Part shown: positions 13,227-27,700 of the stretch, one piece after another
Numbering within the stretch: position 1 is the first letter of the stretch
How the letters are laid out: each line of letters opens with the position of its first letter
Source: Astropecten irregularis
Lineage: Eukaryota > Echinodermata > Asteroidea > Paxillosida > Astropectinidae
Reading direction: 5' to 3'
DNA length: 64,000 bases
Assembly: GCA_963971285.1 (NCBI GenBank)
Contig: OZ020247.1
Location: forward strand, 15,520,614 to 15,584,613
Program-made: the position numbers and the translations under genes
Notes under the pieces: model-generated
Seen by the model: the letters and a program-made list of their open reading frames with translations, nothing else
Databases searched by the model: none
Told to the model about the DNA's origin: nothing

Positions 13227-14208
13227 TAAGCTTGTTCGATATCCAGTTTTGGGCATATCGAAATATCGTGAAGAAAATATCGCGATATTCGATATTATCG
13301 TGGTGACGTCATCGTTTTCTTTTCTTAACTTTTTCATTATGTAAGCATGCACGGCGACCGATCGAAACGAGATCTCCGAAAAAATATCCTTCCAAAGTAC
13401 CGTAAAATACATTTTCCTGACCAACTAAATCTTACTTGAATTTCGGCCGATTATTTTGTCCATTTGTCCAAGTAGAAACACACTTTTACGAACTTCATCT
13501 GAAAATATATCGCGCAAAAACCTTCCAAAAGCAACGACCACTTTGAAGAAGACGTAAACAATCAGCGCGCTGACTGGAAATTTCCATAACTGGTACCCAA
13601 GCCCAACGTAATAGCCACGATAATTATCGTGCGCTTAGTGAATGTATATATATCAGATCTTACTCCATGTAGTCTGGAATTATTGCGCCCGAACCGTGAG
13701 TCCAATACGCTGCTAGCTTCAGTCATGTTGGCCGGAAGCGGCAAGCATACATGGCACAATGCGGCATGCACGTGCTCACAGCATGTAGTGAAGTCAGCAC
13801 AGTCAGCGCACGTGTAGGCTTCAGTCATGGAGACCGGAAGTGCAGCGTACAGCTAGTACAGTAGCACACGCAGCGTCGTTCTGGACTGCAAATGGATTAC
13901 TGTCGGCTTCGTTCGGGTGCAGATTTGCACGGTAAGAAATCTGCTTTTAGCGTCTCAACCAGCTACAAATTTTGCAGTAATCTATTTGTTTTGGTCGTCG
14001 CAAAAAGTGTGTCAAGCTTTACATGTACGTCCGCTCATGATCTACTCTGATTTTTTGGTATAAAGTTGCGCTAGCATATAAATATCGCGATACTGCCGAT
14101 ATTCCTGATGTTGCCGATATTTCGATATTTTTTTCGGGGCCCGATACGATTTTCGATATGAAACATATATCGCGATATCGATAAATATCGTCATATCGAA
14201 CAAGCTTA
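13227..14208. mobile_element. hAT-like non-autonomous element 1 (GATATCG words)
   Basis: Flanked by the perfect 8-bp duplication CTTGTAAG (13,219-13,226 and 14,209-14,216). Termini are TAAGCTTGTTCGATAT and its reverse complement. Subterminal regions (13,240-13,320, 14,080-14,200) are dense with variants of the word CGATATCG. The centre (13,660-13,960) is CpG-rich. No transposase frame. An 8-bp TSD and TA.NG-type ends are typical of hAT transposons. Confidence 0.85.
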
Positions 14209-15428
14209 CTTGTAAGTTGTAAAGCTACATGTACAGTATAGGCCCTAGACCCCACAGTTTTTCTTTTACCATCTGCAATTTCACTTTTGATGGGGCAGAG
14301 CCGTTTGTCTTTTGCACTCCCACTGGAAATACTAAATGTCTTGGGGGATCTTTGAAGTGGTACCACCAAGGCCAAGACCAAGGCCAAGACCACGGCAATA
14401 ATTGAAGGTCACGCCTCCTACAACCTCTGTGGCATTCCAGGCCTGTATGATTGAGTTTCAACTACATTTAAATGTTCTTATGATCTTATCTTATCAATCA
14501 TCTGAAAATGTAGGTGCACTGTACTTGTGCTGACAACCTATCTCACAAACAAGTTTAGAAATAGGCCTAAATGAAATGCAAAATTTTAAGTTTAGAGCCA
14601 GAGCTTTAACCCCCGACCTACATGTAGTTCATGCATTTGGGGCAGGGAACCTTTCAAGATCAGTCAAAATCCAACGCTGTGCAGCATTTCCTACAGCACA
14701 TTACGAATACGTACATCATTTTGGACAAAGTTGGACCAAGTTGGACCACAGTGTGCGACATGTGTAATATGGCAACATCCTGTTGGGTTAAACTAGGGTA
14801 CACAGGAGCCCTTGGTTACATAAAGTACAATGTACTACATGTGCGTGCTAAAGGACAATACAGCTATCCCCCTGCTCCTTCCAAAAGCATTTGTCTGGGA
14901 TGGAAATCGCCGTTGGCAGTCATTTTTTATCCATGGCGCACAATACACATCATTGCCTATTATACCGAGCGACCACTGTATCTGAAGATTTGAATGGATT
15001 GAAGGAAGTTCATATTTCACAAAAGATGAATCTGCTTTGATTTGTCAATATGTACAGTGTATCTAATGTATTAACCTGTGGAGACGAGTAGTTACCATAC
15101 CAAATGACCAGTGCAGCATTTACAACGTATGCCGATACAAAAACATATTGACTAAACTGTACTTTTAGATTACAATCTTCTTTTAGGAAGTGTTCACAAA
15201 GGGATCTTTTACATGTAGGACATGTTCACACAGTCACAGGGTTCTTCAAAAACGTGTTCACATAGGGTCCTTTCAGGACGTGTTCACACAGGGTTCTCGT
15301 AGGCCGTGTTCACACAGTGTTAGATCTCACTAGTACTGTTTTGTTGAGAATACCAAAACCTTCCATCGGAGCCGATAAACCTGCTTGGAATTGAGTTATA
15401 ACCAAAGTACGATGGAGTGGAGACTCAC

Positions 15429-15785
15429 CTTAGACCACTTGGGGTTCAGATCCCTGGCCTTAGCCGCGTCATGTAGAGCCTTCTCATACTGCTTCAGCTT
15501 CATGTGGGCCGCCGACCGATTGCTGTACAGGATGTGATTGGCCGGATCCAAGACCAACGCTTCCGTGTACAGGCGTATGGCTCGCTCAAAGTCAGAGTTC
15601 TGACAGGCCTCATTGCTGAGTCGCACCTTCTCTTGGAAGAGCTGCCGCTTGTCCTCAAGGGGCATCGAACCTCCTCCTCCTCCTCCTACATGCTGTGCAG
15701 CATTGGTGAGATTTGAACCTGGGACGGTGGTTTCTTTGTTTGCAGCTTGCGGTGGGTTGCTTTGGGGGTCTTTGGAAGGGGGCTT
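15429..15785 (-). CDS. TTC28: TTC28-like exon 2 (first TPR)
   Basis: 119 codons, phase 0 both sides. Acceptor CCTCTCTTTCACAG|AAG, donor TCTAAG|GTGAGT. The frame is open from the acceptor through KPPSKDPQSNPPQAANKE, a six-Gly run and MPLEDKRQLFQEKVR to the TPR, so the internal Met is not the start. Confidence 0.92.
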
Positions 15786-18700
15786 CTGTGAAAGAGAGGA
15801 AAAGGAAGGATTAAATTTTTCATGAAATGTAATTCAGAAAATGAAAATTAAATTTTCCATGGTATTCAATGCTTGAATCAACAATACTATTAGTACAGTA
15901 CCGGTACTACCATAGTTAAATAAAACAAAAACTAGAGTGCGTGCTTCGTATTCAATGTGCATGTTGTCTGCACTCCAGCGTTGATGCGAAGCCGCCATCT
16001 TTCCTGGTGTAACTTCGTAGACGCAGTAGAGTCAAAATACATGTACCTGGATACTACTTCGTGAACTATGCGCACTGTGTGTGACACGACGGGCGGTACA
16101 ACGTGTGGAACATCCCGTACCAGAACCAAACGAACCGGGGTATGAATATGTACGCAAAATTTGAAACAGGACGCGCGCGTTTGCCCTTGTTTGGTTTTAG
16201 ACAATGACGCCGGCCATGATTCAAGGTATCGCGCACAGTGTGCAGTACTGTGCACACTCTAGTTTATATTTAACTCTATGGGTACTAGCTATTAACACAT
16301 ACAGTATGTACAAACTTCTATGGAGCCATTCATGAAACTACTTGACTCAACAGGAGTGAAACAAAAACACGAATTCAATAAACAACATGACCAAAACACA
16401 CTATGAAAGACACCAACGGTAGAGCAGCATATTGGTGATACAGTGTGTGTACAAACATACCTGAACCATCCGACATGCGTACGTAAAACAGTTTCCATTT
16501 TGGTTTCCGACATAAATGTACATGAATGGATCATAAATCTCCCCAACACACACAGGCACACCCATATGGACCATTCCTGAAATCTCCACAGCACAACCAG
16601 CACAAACAGCTGCTCAATGACTTACGTGCACATATTATGTATCGACTTGACACAATCATTTTTCAGTAACAAGTTTTATGATTCAATAACTTCAGTTAAT
16701 TTCCAGACCCTTCCCTATTACCGTATCAAATAAATAGTCTCACTGTACACTGTACTTTTTTTCTTTTGAACAATGTCAGTGGCTGGCACAAACACCCTTA
16801 GGCTAATGAGGTTTTTTTTTTCTTCTTTTCTATAAAAATCGTGTCCCCATCTACTGTGCGTTGCACAATAACCGTCGCCCTCCATACCACCGCATGCGCC
16901 CTGCACGTAGGCAGGTTTTGCACTGTTTTCCTTTAGAAAAACTCCGGGGTTATTTATGGGATGAATAATGATTCAGACCAATATTTTTTTTTTTTTTTGG
17001 AGCACTGCACCCAACAGCCAATCTAGATAACCGTGAAATTATAACTTGGCCGCTTCACGGGCCCCCACTTTACCCCTCGGTGATTTTTATCGCGGGAGCT
17101 GGCATGATATATCTAAAAGAGGAACGACGACAAAAAGAATGCTTGTTAACGACCTAGGTTTGAAACTAAGCTCCGTTTCACTTGTCCTCTCGGTCAATTC
17201 CTTTTTGAATCTGGATTAGCCCACTTACGCATACGTACCTTTTAATTTACATCAAACCCTGATTTCTCATTTAATATCACATTCATTGGTGTAGGTTCTT
17301 TTTAAGGTATCTGATTCACACTTTCACAGTTCATGAAAGTGGGTCAAAAATCAATTCTACCATAACTGATTCTTTTTGTTGTATTATACAGGCAAATGTC
17401 TGGGGCCGTGGCTTTATTACCTGCTTTTTTCCTTTCTTCAACGGATGTGAAGTCAATACATTGTACTAAATGTTGCCCTATCAGGATACGTTGAACTATT
17501 TAGCATATTGTACAGTGTACTTGTGGGCTGCCACCAAAAAAAGGTTTTAGTTACACCGCCACGTTCAATGACATTCGCTTGTTACAGGGAAACTTCTTTT
17601 GTAAACGATGCTCCTTACTTCTCTTCCTACATGTAGCTCCATGCTTTTTCTTGGTAATTCACTTGTCTAATATCATCTAAAACTTTAGATCATGTACATG
17701 TAGGCCAACATGTAGGCCTATGTATTTCAGCCTAATTGCCATGATAGTTCCTTTACAAAAAGCTGGCTGAAATTTTGTTAGACTTCATGGATCTGAACGG
17801 CTGGATGATATTCAGGTGCTGTCAAATTTGACTGGACTGTGTGTACTGTAACCACTAACTGGCTACATGTACAAGTGGGGGCTACGACCATACATTTTGT
17901 ACAGTAACTTTACCACTCGAACCACAACCCCCACTTATCCAATTGGCTAGTTAAAACATTTTTTTCAAGGGAAACCCCTGTTATTGGACTGCAAGCCAGA
18001 GAGTTAAGCCCTGTCCGCACTGGACTTTTTTTTCCGGGGATTTAACCGAGCCGATGGGTAAATGAAAAATGGGCAAATATTACCGGTGTCCGCACTTGGA
18101 CTTTTGACTCGGGTAACTTACCCGTGCACGCACGGAAGAATTACCGATCTTTCAATACTACAGTGTGTAGGGTCATGCGGGTACCCGACTCGCTCTGTCC
18201 GCACTGGACTTTTCGTCTCGGGTAAAGTGTCTCGGGCATTCTACCCGGGCAGAAGTTGGCCGGTAGAAATACCCGCGCGGCTCGGGCAAAGTAACTGAGA
18301 GGTAGACTTCCTGAGACGTCCGCACTGGACTTAAAATGGGTAAAGTACCCAGTGTCTCGGTTACTTTGCCCAAAAAAAGTCCAGTGCGGACAGGGCTTTA
18401 GTTGTTTAACGGTTTACTCAAGACAGACAGATAATACCAGCTCATTCAAAGCAGCTTTTCCCAAGGCAAGGCAAGGCAGGCAAAGCCCCTCTTGTTTGCC
18501 AACATGACAAAACCCGGCAATCCCAGAGCTGACCCAATACCGATTAACCAGGCCGGCTTTGCTGGCTCCCTCGCCTAAGCCAACGGTCTGGTGCAGGGGT
18601 CTGTTCCCCTCGTACAACCAGTGGTCAATGCACTCGATTCCCAAGAGAGTCCCGTTTAAATGAGCACATCCCAATGGATCAATAATGTTTCACTCCCAGT

Positions 18701-21700
18701 TTGAATGAGACCTGTTTGGGTGAGGGCACTTAACTGTCCGTTATTACGTAAGTGGTAAAACGGGAAGAATTGTCCGTTGGCTTCAACAGTGGGAGGGTGT
18801 ATTTAAGGATGTGCCTCTCACAATCTTTGAATGAAGGGATAACAAAAGACATTGAATAAACGATGGAGGAAAGGAGGAGTAGGGAGAAAAATACATTGAA
18901 GGTTAACGTTTATGGAGCTTCTCTCTGAAATTTCATGGTCACATTTGAGCTCTGGGTTTTAAGAAAAACAGTTATGTGTGGTGATACATTGTCTTTGTTT
19001 TGTCCTATCTTGGTGGTATTGCACTGAGGAGTGTCCATTTTGGCTAGAACTGTCCCAACATGTTGGTCTAGTGTCCAGAATGAATGGCATGCTGATCACA
19101 TTATGAATGAAAATTAAAGAAGAACATAATACACTAAGCGAAGCAAATGGCCAGCAAAATGTTCATTAGCTAAGGGTTACAAAACTTTACGTGTAGTTTT
19201 AGTGATTTCAATTCATTTGTTTACAAGTTACAAATTGTATGTACATCTATATGTACCTTGATTTGATGGGTAATTTTGCAATTTTGTAATGCAAGTAATA
19301 CAGAAAACAATACATTTATCAGAAGCCAGTTAACGTACAATGTACAGCTGACATACATATAGGCCTATATGCACAATGGTACATGTGTACACTGTACATA
19401 TAAAATTATGTAAAATGTACATAATACCTACACATTTCTAAGCAGTTCCTCTTTTCAAGCCTGTCATTGTTCCACCCACGCATAAAATTATACCAACCTG
19501 AAGGCTTGAACTTTATGGAGGCAATTATGATAAGTTCAAGCACTCAGTCTTGATACTTCGTTGAGTCAGACTGTAATTGTTTCATTCTTCATTCTACATG
19601 GAATTCAAGGTTGACAATAATTTATGTCAGTTTTGAAGAGAAGTTGTGTTGTTTTTCTCTCTCCCAAATTCATGATTTAAGAAAGCCAACTCATAAAGTC
19701 TGCATTCTAGTACTACACTTAAGTCATCGAGGACTTCTGGAATAAATTGCTTGAAGGGTCAAATCAATAATGGATCTTTCAGAGAAATCCCCAGATAACT
19801 GAGATGATTGCTGAATGTATCATGGGATGATAAATGTGTCAAGTCTGCACTGGCTTTATAGGGAATCAAGGCAAAGTGCACCTATTTATAACCTTGGGGA
19901 TTGGAATTGGAGGACCACTGTGGCCAGGTGATGGATGCAGAGTATGTTAGACCATGGAGCTAGGAAAGGGCTTTTCACACTATCCAAAATCTCGGGGTTG
20001 GAACCGGATCGAACCCCGATATTTTTTTCAACCCTTTTCACACTTGAACATTTTCAGCCCCGAGCCAACCCGGGTAGGACGGCCTAACCGGATCGAAATC
20101 AACCCTGGCAGGGTTGAAAATCTCAACCCGGTCCCAAACTGCATTTTGGGCCGTGTGATGCGTGATCTGTGTTGTATGAGCCGGTTCACCATAAACGTAG
20201 TGTGAATGTTGCGTCTCTTCGATCCAGATCAAAAACTTGCCAGGCTGAACCGGGGTGGATTTCAACACGGATGTAATTAAGAGATAGTGTGAAAAGGCCT
20301 GAAGAGTCTCTTCCTAGCTCCATGGTTCGACATTAGACCACAACATTTGCCTGATTCTGTAGGACACAGGTTGACAACCTTGGCTGGTCTACTTCACAAA
20401 GTGACGTTAATTAGAGCTGCCAGGCAGGAGTCTGGTCCACTTTCTGGTTTCACCTCCTTTGTGTGTGTATGTCCATGTCCTTGTTGTTTCAGAATAACCC
20501 ACAGAAAGAATTCCCAGCATTCAGGCCATTCAACACTCCTCACCTTGGCTCAAAAGCATGTCAGGAAGCGGCACAAGTTCTCATTCCAAACTCCATGATA
20601 ATCTCTAACACTCTAAACGTAGTAACTTTGAGAACTCAGAGGGTATCCATGCAACTTTGTAGGCCTACACGAATAGGTCCCTTCATTCCCCATCAATATT
20701 TTCAACGGAAAATCTAGAACACCCACAATAGAAGTTCTCAGTGCCACAGCTTTACGACATCATCAGGTAATCCAGTAATATGAGTGTTCTCATATTATAC
20801 ATGTACATGTACCAGAATTTTTTAGGAGGGGATTAAAGTTTGTATTTTTTTTCCAGTGGCTTACAATGTTTTATTATTTGTCATGTGGACTACACAGACA
20901 GCTCTCGAGGGACCTAGGATCAGAGGTAGTTGGTGGGCTACACGTTACGGTACTCCGGCATTATAACTTCTTACCTCTTTGCGCTTTTCAAGTTTCAACT
21001 TCAGCAGAAATAATTCACTTCCTCCTGGGAGTTGTACACAGTGGAAAGAGTTTGGAAACCCAAGCTGCTAGGCATGGCATGCTGTCTGGCCAAATCTCTC
21101 TCAAAACTCTTTTGTGGCAAAGACTTATAGGGGGAATTTTTTTTGGGCAGTGACTTCGGAATTGATTATATTTAGAGTGAACCAGACTACCGTATGCGTA
21201 GACCAGGTCAGTCCTGTTTGTTCCTATTGACCTACTCACGTGAAAACTTCCAGATTTTTAAAAGGTATATGAAAATCGTGACACACATGTACCAGCCGGG
21301 CCGGGTAGCATACATTTAATGCCAAAAGGAACATTATTGGGAATCTGAACTCGAGAATGGTCACTACAATACAGACAAATTTCAAGGCTACATATTTGTT
21401 TTTTTCTCAAACCTCTTCAGGGCAAATTCACAGGGCAATAGAGTAAATAGACTACACTGCCCTGTGACAGTGAGATTTAAGCTTTGGACTGGCACTTACA
21501 TTGTACATGTACCAGAGTTGTAACCAAGTCAAATTTTCACAAGTCAAGTCAAGTCTCGAGTAATTTTTTTCCAAGTCAAGTCAAGTCAAGTCACAAGTCA
21601 AATTTTCACAAGTCAAGTCAAGTCTCGAGTAATTTTTTTTTCCAAGTCAAGTCAAGTCACAAGTCATTTTTTTCCAAGTCAAGTCACAAGTCATTGCGTC

Positions 21701-24700
21701 TGCGGCAAGTCAAGTCACAAGTCACAAAAATTGGTGACTAGAGTAAACAACTCTGGCACTATACATACATGTGCACCATAGAGTAACTAATATCAGGCAA
21801 TATCACACTGATTTCAAGACCACTTTTCAAGATCTCTTTTCATCAAGCTCGCATAACAAGTGCAGCACAGTTGAACTCCTTAGGATGAGAACATTTGATT
21901 TATATTCAGGCCTTGAAGTCTTTTCCGAGTAAAAACAGGTGAAGGAAAATGCATGCATAAGGCTGGTCCATATACTGTACACATATAGTGCCTATCCTCA
22001 ATATGATTTTACAGTGAAATGCCACTATAACGAACGACCATTATAACAAATAATATCTGTGGATCCCATCATGTTCATTATAGTGGCATTCCAGTGTAAT
22101 CATCATGTAGGCCTCAATGAAACCAATCATAGTTGTAGCGTACACGTACATTAGTTTGACATTCTACAATATTGTACACAATTCACGGGTCAGCTTTTCT
22201 GGAAACTTGGTCACAGGCATGGATGATGAATGGGTTTATTATACATGTACTTCTTATTGAAAGTATGACCCCATGATGTCACAAAACATTCCGTGAGGAT
22301 TACCGACTTAGCCCCTCCCCTCCCCCTCCCCCTTTGCAACGGTGGCGGATTCTGCAAGTACCATTTCACAGCAACACAAGGGACCGAGCGAGCAAGGTTT
22401 GTGTGGATCGTACCCATAATGCCTACCACAATTGCACACACATGTCCTGCATTGCCTGTGTGCACAACAACAGAAAGTCATGGCCAATATGCTTTCCCAA
22501 CAAAAAGATCCGTCTGTGATTCTGTGTGAGGAATCGTGCAAAACAACGGTCTTTCAGAATACTGGAGATGGAATGACTCAAACTCACTGCACTTTTATAC
22601 TGGATAATAATAAAAACACAGACAATGATTGGGGCCTCCCGATAGCTCAGGCTGGAACAATCTCAAAGACACTGTAATCAATCATTACAGTTTTCTCTTT
22701 ACATTGTACAAATACACCTGTACACTAAATGCCACCTGTTGCAAAATGACAAAACCATACATTGTTGATGCTCTGGAAACATCAAACCACACATGGAATG
22801 CTGTGTTACATGTACAGTGTAAAGGTTTCACTATTAACTACTATCTATATTCCAGGAAGCACAATATCAGCCAGTCAAAATCTGTCATTTGACCACATGC
22901 TTGGCCCTTACATTCCAATCACACCAAAGCTGACAATTGATGAAAAGATGATTTTTATAAATGCACATGGCTATTATTAACTATGTGCATGCACTTTATC
23001 ACACTGGTTGCCTGTCCATGCATACATGTAATTTATGTGTATATACAATGTACTATATCACTTCAATCTTGCCTCATTTTATATACAGTAACAATAATAT
23101 TAATTTAATAATCTTCTTATTTTATATCTAGGGAATAATATTCAATTCTCAATGCACTAATTATTATCCATGTTCATCTAGCCATAATTTACATTCCTGA
23201 AACCATCTCAACTAGAGGAGCAATATGTGACAAAGCATCTTGCCCAAGGATGCAAGCACCACTAGCCCATGGCTTGATTCGAACTCACAATCTGTAGATT
23301 AACCACAAGATCTTGAGTACAACATGCCAAGAGGAGCAATAATGAGACAAAGCATCTTGCCCAAGGATGCAAGCACCACTAACCCATAGCTGGATTCTAA
23401 CCCACAATGTTTAGATTGACCACATGACCTAGAGTTCCACAAGTAACACCCCAGACCACTAGGCTACAGTACCCTAACTAGAAGTAGAACTGATTGCTTT
23501 TGACTGCTGCAGCACAAACTTTGTAACACTCCACAATGAGTTCTGGCCAAAAATCCATGACTACATTTTATAAAAATTGGTTGAACGAAGTGGCAGACTG
23601 AGTAGCATTTTTACATGTACATGTACTTCAAAGTTCAATATCAAAATACCCTAGTGACCACTAGTTGACCTTTTCCCAAATTGTGTGTACACATGATAAG
23701 AGCCTGGGGCTTGGTCCAGGGATGGTCTGATCTACATGTTCATGTACATGTACATGCACTGTATGCATGGTCTGACCTATAGGCCTGTACATGTAGGCCC
23801 TACATTGCTTTAAGTTGATGGATTATGCAGGAGAACTTCTTCACATTTTTGTAATTTCAACAAAACGACCCCAAGTGACCTCTAGAAGACCTTTGACCAT
23901 GATTGAAGTACAGTACAAGCACACCACACGATATTAAGTTTGATCATTTATCCATATGGGCCAAGTTTTGTGGTACTGGCAGCTGGCCAAAGCATTTGGT
24001 AGATATACTGTATCCCCACTATTCCCCAGGTAGTATTTCAAGGTTTATTAATATGAGAAAGAAAAAGATACATATGTAGGCCTACAGAAAAATATATCAG
24101 TGTCCCAATCACTCTAGGGCTGATAAAGTGCATGCAGCCAAAATAAAATGCATGCATCCAGTACAAGTCATGTACCAGTACAACATACATACATGTACAT
24201 GTACACTTGTACATGTAGGCCTACAGTGTATGTCATCATTTCATTCCCTTTTAAAACATCATTTTATGAACTTCTAAAGCTCCCTGCAAGACATTTTTCA
24301 TACATGTGAGCACTGGCCGAGACGAGTTCAATGACCGTACTACTTGAATCAAGGCAAATCTACACATACCACCACAGGGTGCGGTTTATTCCCACAAACA
24401 GAAACTGGATCACTAGGAACTTCTTGATGAAAAAGTCCTGAATGTACCATCCAGGAGCGCACCCTAGTACCTTCCCCCTTTACTGATGAATTTATGAGGC
24501 ATGAAATGGGTGTCTGGGGCTCTTGGTTGAAGGCACCAGATCCTGCAGTGCCATGTTGACACAAAGGGCGCCTGGAGAGACAACATGACGTGTCAAATTT
24601 CTGGAGTCACAAAGTGTCATTTGTAACATACATGTAGGAAGTGCAATGACGTATGTATCAATTACAACGTTGGTACACGTATGCATGTTCATGTACATTA

Positions 24701-27700
24701 GTTAATGCATTATGTTGTACAAACTATAGTAGCACCATCATTGTGCATACATGTAGGCCCTATGTATCGTGAACATACACATGACGTACTGTATACTGCA
24801 CAAGTTACATATGTAGGCTACATGTAACTTTTACTGTACGGTATGATTACAATCAACATTGCAATGCACTGAATCTTTTATCTGAAGGGGATTTGCCAGG
24901 CATCCATCAATCAAACATTGATACCAAAACCATCAAAATATAGAATAAAAGATCTATCAACATAAAAAAAATATTCCAAAATGCCACTGCCAGAGAAACC
25001 TGTCAGTCTTTGTGATTTCCTGGCCTTTTTGTTATCAGCTTCTGAAAACAGAAATGCTGTGAAAACACTGGTTAAAATCCCATCCCGACCATCACAAAAA
25101 CAAACGGTGGCTTGATCAAAAGAAACATGTTTCAAGAGCCTGTCAGCTTGTCAGAATCGAGGCTCATGCAGTCATTGACAGTGTGCATGGGTATCTCAGT
25201 GGTTTTGATACACAATTCAACTTGAAGTTGAGGGTTGGCGTGATATGGGTTAAGTTCTGGTTAACCATTAACGAGCCATTTAGGGTGCTTTGGAGTGGAT
25301 ATGGGTTATGTATTGAAGTAGTCCTATCAACAGTGGAGTGTGTGTATTACACAACTTGGAAAACATTTGACAACCTAGACATTGTAAGGCCTACACTGTA
25401 ACTGTACATGTACTACAGATGCCCACACTTAACTGTTTTAAACTGTGCAGCTCAATATGTAGGCCCTATTAACTTCATTTCACCCTTGTCTGTTTTGGTT
25501 TTGGGGTTTTCAAGACAATTGGATTATTCTATAGTATCAGGTTGAGGTATGAGATTGATCAATGATAAAAATGTCTGAAAACAGCTGACAGGGAGCATAA
25601 AAAGTCTGAAATCTGAAAATCTCCTATACATTTGTACACAGCCTGTGAGGAAAAACAAATCTGAAATCCAAATTCAGACCTCAGCTGGTGGTCTGCTTCA
25701 TATTCAAGGAGTTCCTGCATTTATTTGCTTGTTAAATTGGGAGTAAATTGATCCCATGTGTGAACTGGTACCCAGTACACATGTACTATACAGAGTATGT
25801 GGTGGTTCATCAATGATCAACAGTTTTACATGTAACTGACATGCCTGAGGTGATATGGTGCTGTATGTGCAAGTAGACTTTTGTTGAATTGTAAGCAGGT
25901 ATGGGCTGGCCATGGAGCAAGGGTATGATGGAGGTTAAATAAGGAGCAAAAGATCCTCTGTTGTGACACAAAGTGAAGCCTCAAGGCACAGTCTGGCCCT
26001 GGTGATGGCATGTCATGTCATGTGAACACATACCTGTGTACCTGTCCAAGAACCGCTCAAGATAAGAGCCCCTTGGCAATGCTGTGCCCCAGACCAGATT
26101 TTGTTTGACTGCAACTTCGCACCACAACTAAAATTTGCAGAGAAGCCCCACAAAATCACAGAGTAAGCACAGTGCAGGTCTGAAATATGCGCATTTCACA
26201 GGGCTCTGTCTAAAACCGGACAGTTTTTACAAATGGTGACAACTTTGATAGGCTAATGCATGACACTATGCTGATTTTGGAGGCACATTCACGTGTACCA
26301 TACTTTGTACATATATGGTGTGTCGGTATGACTCACATACATGTACCTCAACAACTCTGGTACATGGAGCACAATGATATACAGTACACTGTATGACGGT
26401 ACATGTACGGTAGTCACATTGGCTGGACGTACATGCACCTCTGTGTTAACCAAACTTGCTTACAAAATTTACAATTAGAGTATGCCACATACTTTTTGAA
26501 GTTTCCCGACAATTAATACAGGCCTGTGTTTATTAAAAAGACAACCTTTCCAAATGGAAAAACCTGACCGATTTAATGTTTGGTGTATGTTTACACCAAC
26601 CTTACAACAATACAAGTCAAGATGGATGGAATTATGTAGGCGTACACTGTACATGTATCAATAAATGTACCATAATTTGCTAAACCTACCGATGTACATG
26701 TATCCCTATTGCTGTACGTGTACTGGGTAATGTTTTCAATAATGATGGAAGCTCAGCAATGTCAATGGATGTTATTAGTTTGAGATTGAACAAAGTCTTG
26801 TTGTCATTACAAGGTTGGCCATTTCATTTTACAAGTACTGCAACATTTGTTTACAGCAGAATCTAATTAATCAATCCTAGCAAAAGCTATTTGTACACAG
26901 TAGGCCTATTGGGGCCTACTGTACAGAATACAAAACCCTTCTGCAATATATACCTCATGCTGTCTTTTGTCAGGTTTGTCTGGAGCACAGGCAGAATACA
27001 GGTGTTCTTGTATTCATTATTGTGGTCAAGGATGGACTTGAATGGAAGAGAGCCTTGATTAATTTTACCTGGAGTCAGTAGGGGAGCCCTCTACTCTGGT
27101 CAAGTTCCTAAATTTGGCAGGGGAATCTTGCTGCTGGCATAGGCTTGGCATGGTGCAAGATATAAACATGTACACATGTGTACACTGTATCAAAGTGTCC
27201 CTATTGTAAAAGGTGTACCAATGTACAGGTAACCAAGTACTTTAAAAGCAGATTTTTCATGGTGTGCCTTAGTGTGCATGTTTCGTGTACAAAACTTACC
27301 AATTTTATTCAATTATTCATAATCTCTGTAATTTAGTATACCCTATTCTGTTAAACAGGCAAGAATATGATGAGAGGAACACATGTACGGTATTAAATTA
27401 TTTCACACTAATTTATGGTATTGCACTATTGCTTGATGTTAGAATTACACTGCAAAACATCTGCCTGTATATTGTACAAGTGTTTTGACAGAGCTAAAAT
27501 TTTACATGTCTAGTTTGTGGTGTAACTTGATAAAGTCACAAGTTTCAGGTTGAGTTTCTGTCCCGTCTAATGTCATTTGCTTGAAAACATCACATCAAAC
27601 AACTAAACATGAACTGTAGGATAGGTTTGCCCAACCACCATTTGAATGTAAATTAACTCTTGTGTCATTTAAAGTTTAGTTTCTAGTTAATTTTCATGTT

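Larger units (their letters stand above)
1..15428 (-). other. Probable TTC28-like intron 2 (partial)
   Basis: The region left of the exon 2 donor. No exon matching the expected TPR continuation was found on the minus strand and no other gene on either strand. It contains the repeats listed separately; the remainder is AT-rich unique-looking sequence with many TACATGTA and AGGCCTAC words. All reading frames here lack recognisable protein similarity. Confidence 0.6.

Noticed and set aside
14019-14461. Minus-strand frames of 124 and 78 codons with Leu/Val/Trp-rich repeats
   Set aside because: Low-complexity translation of a GGCCAAGACCAA run and of the end of a hAT-like element.
18414-18674. 86-codon minus-strand frame
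   Set aside because: No domain or splice context recognised; it lies deep in TTC28-like intron 1.
22293-22541. Several overlapping frames on both strands around a CCCCTCCCC run
   Set aside because: Mutually overlapping, no similarity, and no splice sites that would fit the host gene.
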